Assembly: GCA_964530825.1 (NCBI GenBank)
Contig: CAZHCA010000009.1
Coordinates: forward strand, 62,001-126,000
Source of the DNA: CAZHCA01 sp964530825
GTDB taxonomy: Bacteria > Bacteroidota > Bacteroidia > Chitinophagales > Saprospiraceae
Direction: 5' to 3'
DNA: 64,000 bases
The position numbers were made by a program, and so were the translations under genes. This document shows, in pieces, positions 36,145 through 44,791 of this stretch (positions are counted from its first letter, which is position 1; the number at the start of each line of letters is the position of its first letter). Below the pieces are notes generated by a model. It was not told where the DNA came from. It worked only from the letters and a program-made list of their open reading frames with translations, and did no database searches.

Positions 36145-36756
36145 ATGCGCTGGATTTTTTTCACCGTTTCCCTGCTCGTGTCGAACCTTGGCCAGGCTCA
36201 GCAAACCGACAGCCTAGCCGCAGGCATCGATACGGTTGCGGTCGATACCGGCAAAGTGGGATTTTTTAATTTCAAAGCCGATTACCCCAATCCACGCAAA
36301 GCCCTGTTCCTTTCCCTGATGCTTCCGGGGGCCGGTCAGGCCTACAATAAACGGTGGTGGAAATTACCTATCGTTTACGGCGCCTTTGCGGGTGTCATCT
36401 ATGCCATTGATTACAACCAAGATTTATTCAATCGATTACAGACAGCACTCGAGCTGGAAATCGCTGGAGAAGAGCACGAGTTTACAGGTACCGGCATTGA
36501 CTCAGAAGCAGCCTTGCGCTCCAACCGCGATCAGTTCGATCGTAATACCCAGCTCAGCTACGTGGGCCTGGGTGTCCTATATGCAGTTGTTGCCATTGAA
36601 GCATTCGTCGACGCTCACCTAAAAGATTTCAATATTGACGATAACCTTTCGGCCCGCGTAAAACCCGATTTACAACCAACTGTACCAGGCATGGCACCTG
36701 CCCCTGGTATCGGAGTTACCTTTACTTTCGGAAGGAGCCAACAGCCCATACCATAG
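36145..36756 (+). CDS. DUF5683 family envelope protein
   Basis: A 203-residue protein with a signal peptide (ending near NLGQAQ). The conserved DUF5683 core is NPRKALFLSLMLPGAGQAYNKRWWKLPIVYGAFAGVIYAIDYN in outline (residues ~48-92), containing one or two hydrophobic helices, with another near 130-150. Function unknown. It lies 50 nt after parB on the same strand; this parA-parB-DUF5683 order recurs in Bacteroidota, so the link with cell-cycle or envelope genes is probably selected. Confidence 0.88.
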   Translation: MRWIFFTVSLLVSNLGQAQQTDSLAAGIDTVAVDTGKVGFFNFKADYPNPRKALFLSLMLPGAGQAYNKRWWKLPIVYGAFAGVIYAIDYNQDLFNRLQTALELEIAGEEHEFTGTGIDSEAALRSNRDQFDRNTQLSYVGLGVLYAVVAIEAFVDAHLKDFNIDDNLSARVKPDLQPTVPGMAPAPGIGVTFTFGRSQQPIP

Positions 36757-37031
36757 GTGCATTCCTACCATACTCCATCCGCCTATATTTTTTGTCAGCA
36801 GCCAACATTTCCTTTCTTTTTGTAAGTGCTTTTTTGATTGTACACGGTATGAAATTCCGCTTAAACCCTTGTGCGCGAAACACTTTTGGTAAGACAAAGC
36901 TGATTAAACTTTTTTATTTCCATAAATGTTCAGAAAAATCATCTCCTTTTTTTAAAATTTTATTTTCTTTACCTGAAAGGGAAGTTTATTTCCTTCGTTT
37001 AGAGTAGATTATTCGCAACAAACTACTTTTT

Positions 37032-40000
37032 ATGTGGCTCAAACCTTTACATAAGCTAGCCCTTGTGCTGTGTTGCACATGGAGTATTTTCATAACGGCC
37101 AACGCTCAGGCCAGGCTGGAAGGGATCATTACCGATCCGGAAGGCGAGCCCCTCATCGGGGCGAATATTCTGCTCCAGGGAACGACCCTCGGGGCTGCAA
37201 CGGATCTGGACGGCAGGTTCACCATTACCAACATTCCGCCCGGCCTTTATCAAGTCAATGTTTCTTACACAGGTTATTCTCCCAAAAGCCGCGAAATCCG
37301 GCTGATCGAGGGTGAGAACCAGCAGTTACGCATCTCGTTAGACGAATCCTCTACCACCCTCGATGAATTGGTCGTTGTCGGCTACGGGGTGCAACGCCGG
37401 CGCGAGCTCGCCGGCAACATCGCCAAGGTTCCCGGCCGCAAACTACTCGAGACGGTAACGCCTTCATTTGAAGCGGCCCTGCAGGGGCAGGCGCCGGGCG
37501 TGAATGTCATCCAGGGCTCCGGGCTGGCCGGCTCTGGTTCGGTAGTACGCATCCGGGGTATCTCCTCCATTTCGGCGGCCGCCGATCCGCTTTACGTCGT
37601 CGACGGGGTACCCATTGATGTAGACTACTTCCTGGCTGAAGCCAACTGGCAGAATGGCGCATTTAACAACAACCCGCTGGCGGCTCTGAACCCCAACGAC
37701 ATCGAGTCGATCGAAGTGCTTAAGGATGCATCAGCAGCCGGCATCTATGGCTCGCGCGGTGCAAATGGGGTAATTCTGATTACTACCAAACGCGCCTCCC
37801 GCGGAAGACCAAGCATCTCTTTTCGCTCTCAGTTCGGTACGTCCGAACCTACTAATGACCCCGATTTCCTCAACTCACAACAGTGGCTTGCCCTGCGCCA
37901 GGAAGCCTGGGAACTCGACGGCAATACAGGAGCCGTTTGGATCCCCAACTATTCCAATCCGACTGACCCGGCCGACGTGCGGCAGGCGGCTTACGAACAG
38001 GCCTCGGGGGTGAATACCGATTGGTGGGATGAGCTCACCCAGGTAGGCTTTCGCCAAGAGTATAACCTGGGGGTCAGCTTCAACAAAGACATCGTAGGGG
38101 CCTATATCGGTCTCACCTACGGCGATTCGGAATCCTTCATCCGCGGCAACAGCCTGCAGCGCTACAACGCCCGCACTAATCTGGATTTCAACTTCTCGCC
38201 GAAATTATCCCTCAAGTTGTCGGGATCATATAATTATTCGGTCAACGAGCGGGTGCGGGTATCGTACACCGGTGGACTAGGCGATGCCATGTCGGTGGCC
38301 TTGCCCATTTATCCGATCTTTGATGAAGACGGCTCCTTCTGGAGGGGCGAGAACTCGCAAAGCGCCCCTAATCCTGTATTCAGTAATCAAAACTTCGAAG
38401 GTTTTACGGTCGATCACCGCGTCTTGACTTCGGCCTCTCTGGTATACCACCCCACAAGCCGCCTTACGTTCCAGGCAACTGGCGGATACGATTACTACCT
38501 GCAGAACAACGACCAATACGAGGAGCTCAACTTTGCCTTCGAGCCACTCAACCGCTCGGAGCGCGACGTGCGGGAAGTCAACAACTATAACATTAACGCC
38601 ACTGCACAGTACGAACTCCTGCAGAAAGAAAACCACCGCCTGACCGCCTTAATTGGTACCGAATACCAGGAAAAAGTGACAAACGGGGAAAACAACATTG
38701 TGTACTTCGGCGTGGAAAGCACCCAGTTCAAAGGGGAGGGCAATTTTACGGAAGAAAACCGCGACCGGACCAACTATTTTGAACTTGAGGACGAGCGGGA
38801 AAACTTCATCTCCTACTTCACCCGGGTTAATTACACTCTGAAAGACCGCTATACTTTTCAGGCAACAGCCCGGGCCGACGGTGCCTCCCAGTTCGGGGAG
38901 AATAATCGCTATGGCTTTTTCCCTACCGTTGCTGCTGGCTGGATCATGAGCGAAGAACCGTTCTTCAATTCTAATATTTTCAATTTCGTCAAGCTGAAGT
39001 CTTCCTTTGGGATTCTGGGTAATGCTGCCATCCCGCCTAACCAATGGATCGGCACCATCAATACGGTGGGCTTTTACAACAATCAGCCCATCCGGTTCCC
39101 TTCCCGCTTTGACAATCCCGACCTGAAGTGGGAAACCACTAACACCTTCGATGCAGGCGTAGAGTTGGGTATGTTCAACGACCGGCTGTCTATCGAAGCT
39201 TCCTATTACCTGAAGAAAACCAAAGACGCCCTCCTTCAGCTGACCGTACCCTCCTACTATGGCTTCGGCGGCAGTTTCTGGGATAATGTGGCCGAGGTCC
39301 TCAATACCGGTTTTGAATTCAACCTGGACTACTACATCTTCAACCGAGGTGACTTTTCCTGGAAGACCAACCTCAACTTCGGGTACAATTACAACGAGAT
39401 TCTCTCCATTGGCGACTATACCCCCGACGCGGTGAGCGGCGGAACCAACGATACCCGCGTAGTTGAAGGATTTCCCATCGGCACCAACTTCCTGATTCCG
39501 TATCTGGGCGTTGATCCCGACAACGGTCGTCCATTGTACCTCGATATCAACGGTAACCCAACGTACGAATACAATGAGGCGCGCGACCGCCGTCCAGTGG
39601 GCGATGTGTTACCTGACCTGACTGGCGGCTTCTCTCACAATTTTGCGTATAAAAACTTCGATCTCAACTTCCTCTTTGTCTTCTCCACCGGCTACGATAT
39701 ATACGACTCTTCATCGAAGCGCCAGTTCGGTTTTTTGACCGACTGGAACGTGGTAGACCGGGTAGCCGACCGCTGGATGCGCCCCGGCGACAATGCCCGG
39801 TATCCACGCGTAACGCTCGACCCGGCCGCCCACGGTAACGACAAAGAGTGGTTCAACACCGATCTGTGGTTAGAAGACGGCTCGTACATCCGCCTGCGCA
39901 ATTTGTCACTCGGGTACAACCTGCCGGCTCAATGGATTGAGCGCATCGGTTTGCAGTCGGCCCGTATTGCCATCGGTGGCACCAACCTGCTTACCTTCAC

Positions 40001-40136
40001 CAATTTTGAAGGACTGGATCCCGAAGTAGCGCGTGACTTCGACAACGTGAACGACCGCAACCTGAGCCCGAACATTACGTATCTCACACCGCCACAAGAG
40101 AAATCTTACACCCTAACCCTCAACGTCAACTTTTAA
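37032..40136 (+). CDS. SusC/RagA family TonB-dependent outer-membrane transporter
   Basis: A 1,034-residue protein. It has a signal peptide (to about 27), a carboxypeptidase-regulatory-like domain (about 30-110), a TonB-box-like stretch DELVVVGYG near 115, and the plug with PLYVVDGVPI and the SusC signature ASAAGIYGSRGANGVILITTK. A 22-strand-type barrel follows, ending in the aromatic TLNVNF. SusC imports oligosaccharides or peptides captured by SusD at the surface. The stop overlaps the start of the SusD gene (TAATG), showing tight coupling. Genes downstream with starch-binding-like modules and a GH13 enzyme point to alpha-glucan oligosaccharides. No SusR/HTCS regulator or anti-sigma/sigma pair is adjacent. 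Confidence 0.97.
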   Translation: MWLKPLHKLALVLCCTWSIFITANAQARLEGIITDPEGEPLIGANILLQGTTLGAATDLDGRFTITNIPPGLYQVNVSYTGYSPKSREIRLIEGENQQLRISLDESSTTLDELVVVGYGVQRRRELAGNIAKVPGRKLLETVTPSFEAALQGQAPGVNVIQGSGLAGSGSVVRIRGISSISAAADPLYVVDGVPIDVDYFLAEANWQNGAFNNNPLAALNPNDIESIEVLKDASAAGIYGSRGANGVILITTKRASRGRPSISFRSQFGTSEPTNDPDFLNSQQWLALRQEAWELDGNTGAVWIPNYSNPTDPADVRQAAYEQASGVNTDWWDELTQVGFRQEYNLGVSFNKDIVGAYIGLTYGDSESFIRGNSLQRYNARTNLDFNFSPKLSLKLSGSYNYSVNERVRVSYTGGLGDAMSVALPIYPIFDEDGSFWRGENSQSAPNPVFSNQNFEGFTVDHRVLTSASLVYHPTSRLTFQATGGYDYYLQNNDQYEELNFAFEPLNRSERDVREVNNYNINATAQYELLQKENHRLTALIGTEYQEKVTNGENNIVYFGVESTQFKGEGNFTEENRDRTNYFELEDERENFISYFTRVNYTLKDRYTFQATARADGASQFGENNRYGFFPTVAAGWIMSEEPFFNSNIFNFVKLKSSFGILGNAAIPPNQWIGTINTVGFYNNQPIRFPSRFDNPDLKWETTNTFDAGVELGMFNDRLSIEASYYLKKTKDALLQLTVPSYYGFGGSFWDNVAEVLNTGFEFNLDYYIFNRGDFSWKTNLNFGYNYNEILSIGDYTPDAVSGGTNDTRVVEGFPIGTNFLIPYLGVDPDNGRPLYLDINGNPTYEYNEARDRRPVGDVLPDLTGGFSHNFAYKNFDLNFLFVFSTGYDIYDSSSKRQFGFLTDWNVVDRVADRWMRPGDNARYPRVTLDPAAHGNDKEWFNTDLWLEDGSYIRLRNLSLGYNLPAQWIERIGLQSARIAIGGTNLLTFTNFEGLDPEVARDFDNVNDRNLSPNITYLTPPQEKSYTLTLNVNF

Positions 40137-41521
40137 TGCCCACATTTATGTTTTCTTTTATAAAAAAATCTTGGCTACTCTTTCTGCTCGTTTTCAGCCT
40201 TTGGAGCTGCGAAGATCTTCTGGAAAACGACTTGCCCAGCAACGAGCTGGCCTTTGACGAAGGGCTAGTCACGGAGTCGGACTACCAGGAATTTCTCAAT
40301 TCAAGTTACGACGTGATGGCCAACGCCCTCGGTGGGAACGCCCAAAAATTCGCAGCCGTGCTGGGCGAGGATGTATTCATGGAAGGCAATACTGGTTTCT
40401 TATTGCAGGTTTACAACCGCGCCTCCGATTTCTTCAATAGTGACGTCGGCGGTTTTTACGGACAGCCGTACTTTGCCATCACCCGGGCTAATATTCTACT
40501 GGAAACGATTGAGTCCAGCGAAGTTCCCACGGAGGTGATGAACCGCATGCGGGGTGAGGCTCTGGCGCTTCGCGCTATCGCTCATTTTGAGCTCGTGCGG
40601 CTCTTTGGCCAACCCTACGGATTCACCTCCGATAACAGCCACCTGGGCGTAGTTCTGAAGACCGACTCCGAGCCCGAGTCGGAGCCGCGGGCTACCGTCG
40701 GGGAAGTGTACGACCAGATCATCGCCGACCTGCAGGCGGCTATTGCATTGCTCCCCGAGGAGAACGGCGCTTATCTGAACCGCTACGCCGCTCACGGCTA
40801 TCTGGCCCAGGTATATTTTTACCAAAGCAACTTTGCCGCAGCGCTCGAGCAGGCCGAAATCGTCATCAATTCCGGCCGTTTTTCCTTTTCTTCCGACCTT
40901 TACAATCGCTATCCGGTTGGGACCGTACCCGAAGAAGCGCTCTTTTACACCGTAAGTACCAGCCTCGAAGATAACCGCTCCGGTGCTTTCCGCGGGGTAT
41001 TCTGCAGCTCTTGCGGTGTGCCGGTCGTGCGGGCCAACCCGGAATATATCGCCCTCTTACAACAGGAACCCGGCGACCGTCGACTGGAATGGATTACCAC
41101 GATCGAAGAAGGCGGCTCTACTTTTCAAGGCTTCAATAAGTTCGATGAGCAGTTCTTCAACGTAACGCAGCTGAGCCTCACCGAAGTCATGTTGCTGGCG
41201 GCTGAATGCCGCGCCGAACTCAACGCGGATCTCGGGCCGGCCATCGAATACCTTAACTTGATCAAAGAGCGGGCCGGCGTTGAGCCTATGCCTAGCCAGA
41301 CCAGCGCCGCTTTTGTGCTCCAGCAGTCCCGTCTGGAACGCCGCAAGGAATTTGGGGGTGAGGGGGTCAACGTCTTTCACCTGAAGCGCCGCGGCACCCA
41401 AGGTGAGGACATCGTCATCCGGGGCGCACCCTGGGATTGTGCCGGCATGGTATTGCAATTCCCCGCTTCGGAGATTTCAGTCAGAGGCTTTGAGCTCAAC
41501 CCCGAAGGCGGATGCAATTAG
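40136..41521 (+). CDS. RagB/SusD family surface glycan-binding lipoprotein
   Basis: A 461-residue protein. The lipoprotein signal ends at a cysteine in LWSCEDLLEND, whose following acidic residues suit export to the cell surface. The body is the TPR-rich SusD fold (ALALRAIAHFELVRLFGQPYGF near 140-161) and ends with the typical C-terminal ERRKEFGGEGVNVFHLKR and FPASEISV. It caps the SusC channel and binds the ligand. The ATG overlaps the SusC stop by one base; an ATG four codons in is an alternative start. Confidence 0.95.
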   Translation: MPTFMFSFIKKSWLLFLLVFSLWSCEDLLENDLPSNELAFDEGLVTESDYQEFLNSSYDVMANALGGNAQKFAAVLGEDVFMEGNTGFLLQVYNRASDFFNSDVGGFYGQPYFAITRANILLETIESSEVPTEVMNRMRGEALALRAIAHFELVRLFGQPYGFTSDNSHLGVVLKTDSEPESEPRATVGEVYDQIIADLQAAIALLPEENGAYLNRYAAHGYLAQVYFYQSNFAAALEQAEIVINSGRFSFSSDLYNRYPVGTVPEEALFYTVSTSLEDNRSGAFRGVFCSSCGVPVVRANPEYIALLQQEPGDRRLEWITTIEEGGSTFQGFNKFDEQFFNVTQLSLTEVMLLAAECRAELNADLGPAIEYLNLIKERAGVEPMPSQTSAAFVLQQSRLERRKEFGGEGVNVFHLKRRGTQGEDIVIRGAPWDCAGMVLQFPASEISVRGFELNPEGGCN

Positions 41522-41550
41522 TTTTTAAAACCCGGAGTAATCCTAATAAT

Positions 41551-42039
41551 ATGAAAAACATTTTCCATCTTTTTTTAATCTTAACCCTGGTGGGCCTGGC
41601 AATAATCAGCTGCGAAGACCCCACCTACGAGAACCGCAGCGATCTCGATAGCCATGTTCCCTACTTTTCCGGCTCCTGGACCCTCAGCAGCGTCAGCCAA
41701 ACCGACGAACGCGTAGCCCCAGGCGGCTTGAAGTCGGTCGATGTATCGGCCCTTTTCCTCGATGAAGAAAACAGCCTGCGCTTTACGACGGACGGCGACT
41801 ACAGCGCCACCGGATATTTTGCCGAAACGCTGGGCGCCGGCGGCAACTGGCAACTCGATAACGATATATTCCCCACCGCAGTGTGGTTCACATCGGCTGA
41901 AGGCACTACCGACACCCTCGAACTGGCCGCCTCTATACTGGAATTCAGCGACCAGCTCCTTCTGCGCGCCGTCTCTACGGGCTGCGACGGCGCTCCGGCA
42001 ACATCGTATGCTTATACTTTTGACAAAAACATCCAATAA
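41551..42039 (+). CDS. small surface lipoprotein of the Sus-like locus
   Basis: A 162-residue protein from the ATG at 41551, chosen because MKNIFHLFLILTLVGLAIISCEDP is a lipoprotein signal in outline (Cys followed by acidic residues). The mature part is a compact beta protein (SGSWTLSSVSQTDERV at the start, then LRFTTDGDYSATGYF and GNWQLD). It resembles the lipocalin-like DUF5004-type proteins often found beside SusD. It is likely anchored outside the cell and may help bind the glycan, which is inferred from location. It lies 29 nt after SusD. Confidence 0.8.
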   Translation: MKNIFHLFLILTLVGLAIISCEDPTYENRSDLDSHVPYFSGSWTLSSVSQTDERVAPGGLKSVDVSALFLDEENSLRFTTDGDYSATGYFAETLGAGGNWQLDNDIFPTAVWFTSAEGTTDTLELAASILEFSDQLLLRAVSTGCDGAPATSYAYTFDKNIQ

Positions 42040-42051
42040 GCTTAACCAACT

Positions 42052-42909
42052 ATGCGCTACCTATACCTTTTCCTAGGCATTTTATTACTGGGTCCGATGA
42101 CTGCACAGGGGCAGGCCGCTTGGATCGAACCCGACCCGACAACCATCAACTTTGACCCCAACCAGGAAGTGACCATCTATATCGACTTGAAGCAATCGGA
42201 GTTCTGCTCCGAATTAGCGAATCTCGAAGAGCTCTACATGTGGACTTGGTTGCCCAATGAGTTACCCGCCGGTAATGAAAAGCACAACGGCAGCTGGGAT
42301 AACTCCAACGACCTGCTGCAGCTCACGAACGAGGGCAACGGCATTTTCAGTTATACCCTCATCCCAACGGAATTTTACGAAGTGAGCGCCGAAGAAGTCT
42401 TTGCCAACGATTTCGCTTTGCTGGCCAAAGCCAAGGACGGTGCCGGTGGCTTAACCAGCTGTCCCGAAGATAAAACCGAGGACTTGATCGTTGAAGCAGA
42501 ACCCGTTTCATTGGTGCGTAAAGTCTTCTCTTTCCCAGATGTCGTAAAGGACACGCTTGCTACCCGTTCTTCCGATATTTTCACTTTCATCTATGACAAA
42601 AAACTGGAAGAAAAGCCCGGCCTGGAAGACGCCACCGAGTTCAATGTATTCGCCAAGGCATTGGGAACCGACGGGGTGGAGTACACCTACGCGCCCCCGG
42701 CTCAGCTGGATAATTTTCCCGAGTTGCGCATGCGCCTGGTCGAAGAAGATCTGTACCACTGGACCATTATCCCCGATCAGTTTTTTGTTGAATTGATGCC
42801 GGAAGGTGTAACCGTGCAGTCGCTGCGATTGCAAATCGCCAAGACTGGTGCCACCTCGACAGCCGACTTGGTCGACGGCACCTTTTCTTTCTTCTTCTTA
42901 TGTAACTAA
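42052..42909 (+). CDS. exported two-repeat protein of the Sus-like locus
   Basis: A 285-residue protein with a signal peptide (ending near TAQGQA). It appears to contain two related halves. Each begins with a strand rich in T, F and I (INFDPNQEVTIYIDLK near 30-45; DIFTFIYDKKLEEKPGL near 175-191) and ends with a YSYTLIP/YHWTIIP strand followed by a FYEVSAEEV/FFVELMPEG helix. Function unknown; I do not recognise a named family. The position, 12 nt after the small lipoprotein and 29 nt before the starch-binding-like gene, suggests a glycan-binding accessory. No T9SS tail is visible and no lipobox is clear. Confidence 0.75.
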   Translation: MRYLYLFLGILLLGPMTAQGQAAWIEPDPTTINFDPNQEVTIYIDLKQSEFCSELANLEELYMWTWLPNELPAGNEKHNGSWDNSNDLLQLTNEGNGIFSYTLIPTEFYEVSAEEVFANDFALLAKAKDGAGGLTSCPEDKTEDLIVEAEPVSLVRKVFSFPDVVKDTLATRSSDIFTFIYDKKLEEKPGLEDATEFNVFAKALGTDGVEYTYAPPAQLDNFPELRMRLVEEDLYHWTIIPDQFFVELMPEGVTVQSLRLQIAKTGATSTADLVDGTFSFFFLCN

Positions 42910-42938
42910 ACATCTCTTTCATTAAATAGCCAATTGCA

Positions 42939-44672
42939 ATGAGACTACTTTTACTAATTCCTACCCTTTTACTGGCCGCTATTATGACTTACGGCCAGCA
43001 GGTCAACGTGACCCTTACCGTAGATGTATCGAACGAAACCGTAGACGCTACGGGCGTACATGTGGCTGGCAACTGGGACCCCGACAACCAATGGAACCCC
43101 GCTGGCACCCCGATGACCGACAATGGCGACGGAACCTGGTCGGTAACGATCCAGGCGGATGCCAACACTACTTTCGAATACAAGTACCTGCTCGGTAACG
43201 ACTGGGCATTAGGTAACGAAGGCATTCCCGACGGCTCCACTTGTATCGTTGGAGGCGGAAATACCAACCGCATCCTCTCGGTAGGCGAAGAGGATGTCGT
43301 CGTACCTACGGTATGCTACAACGCCTGTGCCAGCTGTAAGGCCGATGGGGAAGCTACTGTCGAATTCTCGGTAGATATGAGCCTAGCCGGTGAAATCGCC
43401 GACTCGATTATCGTTACCGGAAGCTTCGTAGGTTGGGTGGACTCCATCTACATGCAGGATAACAATAACGACAGCATCTACTCAGCGGCAGTGAATTTGA
43501 CCATCGGCGACACCATTGAATACAAATTCAAAAACGGCCCCGACGGTTGGGAGAGCGTATCCGGTACCTGCACCCAAAACGGCAACCGCTTTTTGATTGT
43601 AGAAGAAGACGTCGTGCTACCGACCGTTTGCTTTGAGCGCTGTGAGCCTTGCGTACTCACCGATTCCGTCTTTGTAACCTTTGCCGTCAACATGACGAAT
43701 GAGCAGCAGCTCGATGGTGTTTCCGATTTGGGCGTACACGTGGCCGGTAACTTCCAAGGGGAGGCTGGTTTCGGTGGCGACTGGAACCCGGGTGCTACCG
43801 AATTAACCGATCAGGATGAAGACGGCATCTATGAAGTGACCGTCTACATTCCCGAAGGCGACTATGAGTACAAGTTCCTGAACGGTAATGATTGGGGAAC
43901 GGAAGAAGCTATCCCAAGCGACTGCCGCCTGGAAGGCACAAGCAACCGGGGCATCAGTATTGCTAAAAACGGCGCAGATACGGTATTGGTAGGTCCGATC
44001 TGCTTTGGCGGATGTGATGCCACTTGCCCGCAACTGCGCGATCCAGTAGACGTAACTTTCCGCGTGGATATGTCAAACGAGTTCCCTTCGCCCGAAGGCG
44101 TGCACGTAGCCGGTGACTTCAAAAACCCCAAATGGGACCGCGATACCTTCCAGATGACGGAAACCGATATACCTGGCGTCTACACCTTCACCACCGACAT
44201 CCGCCCGGGCTTTAGCTATCAGTTTAAGTTCGTCAACGGTGCCTCTGAGGGTGAGGAAGAATCCTATGCTTTCAAAGACAACGGTTGCGGAGAAGACAAT
44301 GGCTTCGGCGGCTCGAACCGTACGCTCGACCTGAAACCGACCTTCGCAGATACCATTCTACCGGTTTTTGTTTACAACTCTTGCGATGAAAGCACCCTGG
44401 TGAACACCTTCGACCTGTCGAGCGTAGAAGACCTGAGGGCCTTCCCCAATCCGGCCAGCACATACGTAACGGTACAGTTCGAACGCGTGAGCCAGGATGA
44501 ACTGTGGTTCGAACTTCGCGATTTCTCCGGCCGCCTGTTGCGCCATCAGAATATCGACATGGCTGCTAACAGCTTCGAAATCGATCGCCGCGGCCTGGCC
44601 TCCGGTTTGTACATCGGTGTACTGAAAAATGAAAAAGGCGCACTCCGTTCGTTCCGCTTCGTATTTAATTAA
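42939..44672 (+). CDS. T9SS-exported protein with four starch-binding-like (CBM/E-set) modules
   Basis: A 577-residue protein with a signal peptide (to about 20), four tandem modules of roughly 100-125 residues, and a type A T9SS sorting domain (FPNPASTYVTVQF near 505, ending FRFVFN). Modules 1, 3 and 4 share HVAGN or HVAGD, a W or F loop, and YEYKFLNG/FEYKYLLG strands typical of CBM20/CBM48-like folds. Module 2 is a divergent copy (VTGSFVGWVD). Modules 1-3 close with a Cys-pair hook (VCYNACASC, VCFERCEPC, ICFGGCDATC), and a shorter single-Cys version ends module 4. No catalytic domain is present, so it should be a surface alpha-glucan-binding protein acting like SusE/SusF. Confidence 0.9.
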   Translation: MRLLLLIPTLLLAAIMTYGQQVNVTLTVDVSNETVDATGVHVAGNWDPDNQWNPAGTPMTDNGDGTWSVTIQADANTTFEYKYLLGNDWALGNEGIPDGSTCIVGGGNTNRILSVGEEDVVVPTVCYNACASCKADGEATVEFSVDMSLAGEIADSIIVTGSFVGWVDSIYMQDNNNDSIYSAAVNLTIGDTIEYKFKNGPDGWESVSGTCTQNGNRFLIVEEDVVLPTVCFERCEPCVLTDSVFVTFAVNMTNEQQLDGVSDLGVHVAGNFQGEAGFGGDWNPGATELTDQDEDGIYEVTVYIPEGDYEYKFLNGNDWGTEEAIPSDCRLEGTSNRGISIAKNGADTVLVGPICFGGCDATCPQLRDPVDVTFRVDMSNEFPSPEGVHVAGDFKNPKWDRDTFQMTETDIPGVYTFTTDIRPGFSYQFKFVNGASEGEEESYAFKDNGCGEDNGFGGSNRTLDLKPTFADTILPVFVYNSCDESTLVNTFDLSSVEDLRAFPNPASTYVTVQFERVSQDELWFELRDFSGRLLRHQNIDMAANSFEIDRRGLASGLYIGVLKNEKGALRSFRFVFN

Positions 44673-44682
44673 TCTCGGTGCC

Positions 44683-44702
44683 GCTCACCTATCAGCGTGA
44701 GC
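44683..44702 (+). repeat. hairpin just after the binding-protein stop
   Basis: GCTCAC/GTGAGC around an 8-nt loop, 10 nt after the stop of the starch-binding-like gene and 23 nt before the stronger terminator-like hairpin. It could stabilise the 3' end of the upstream mRNA. Confidence 0.45.
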
Positions 44703-44725
44703 GTCGACTTTTAGAAAAAACCAAC

Positions 44726-44775
44726 GCAGAGTCGGGACACCCACTAGGTAATGTCTCGGCTCTGCATTTTTTTTA
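44726..44775 (+). terminator. strong intrinsic terminator ahead of the GH13 gene
   Basis: A 14-bp stem (GCAGAGTCGGGACA with TGTCTCGGCTCTGC, two G-T wobbles), a 12-nt loop and the run ATTTTTTTTATT. It ends only ~17 nt before the GH13 start codon at 44792, which leaves no room for a separate promoter after it. Confidence 0.82.
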
Positions 44776-44791
44776 TTGCAAAATGCCAATC

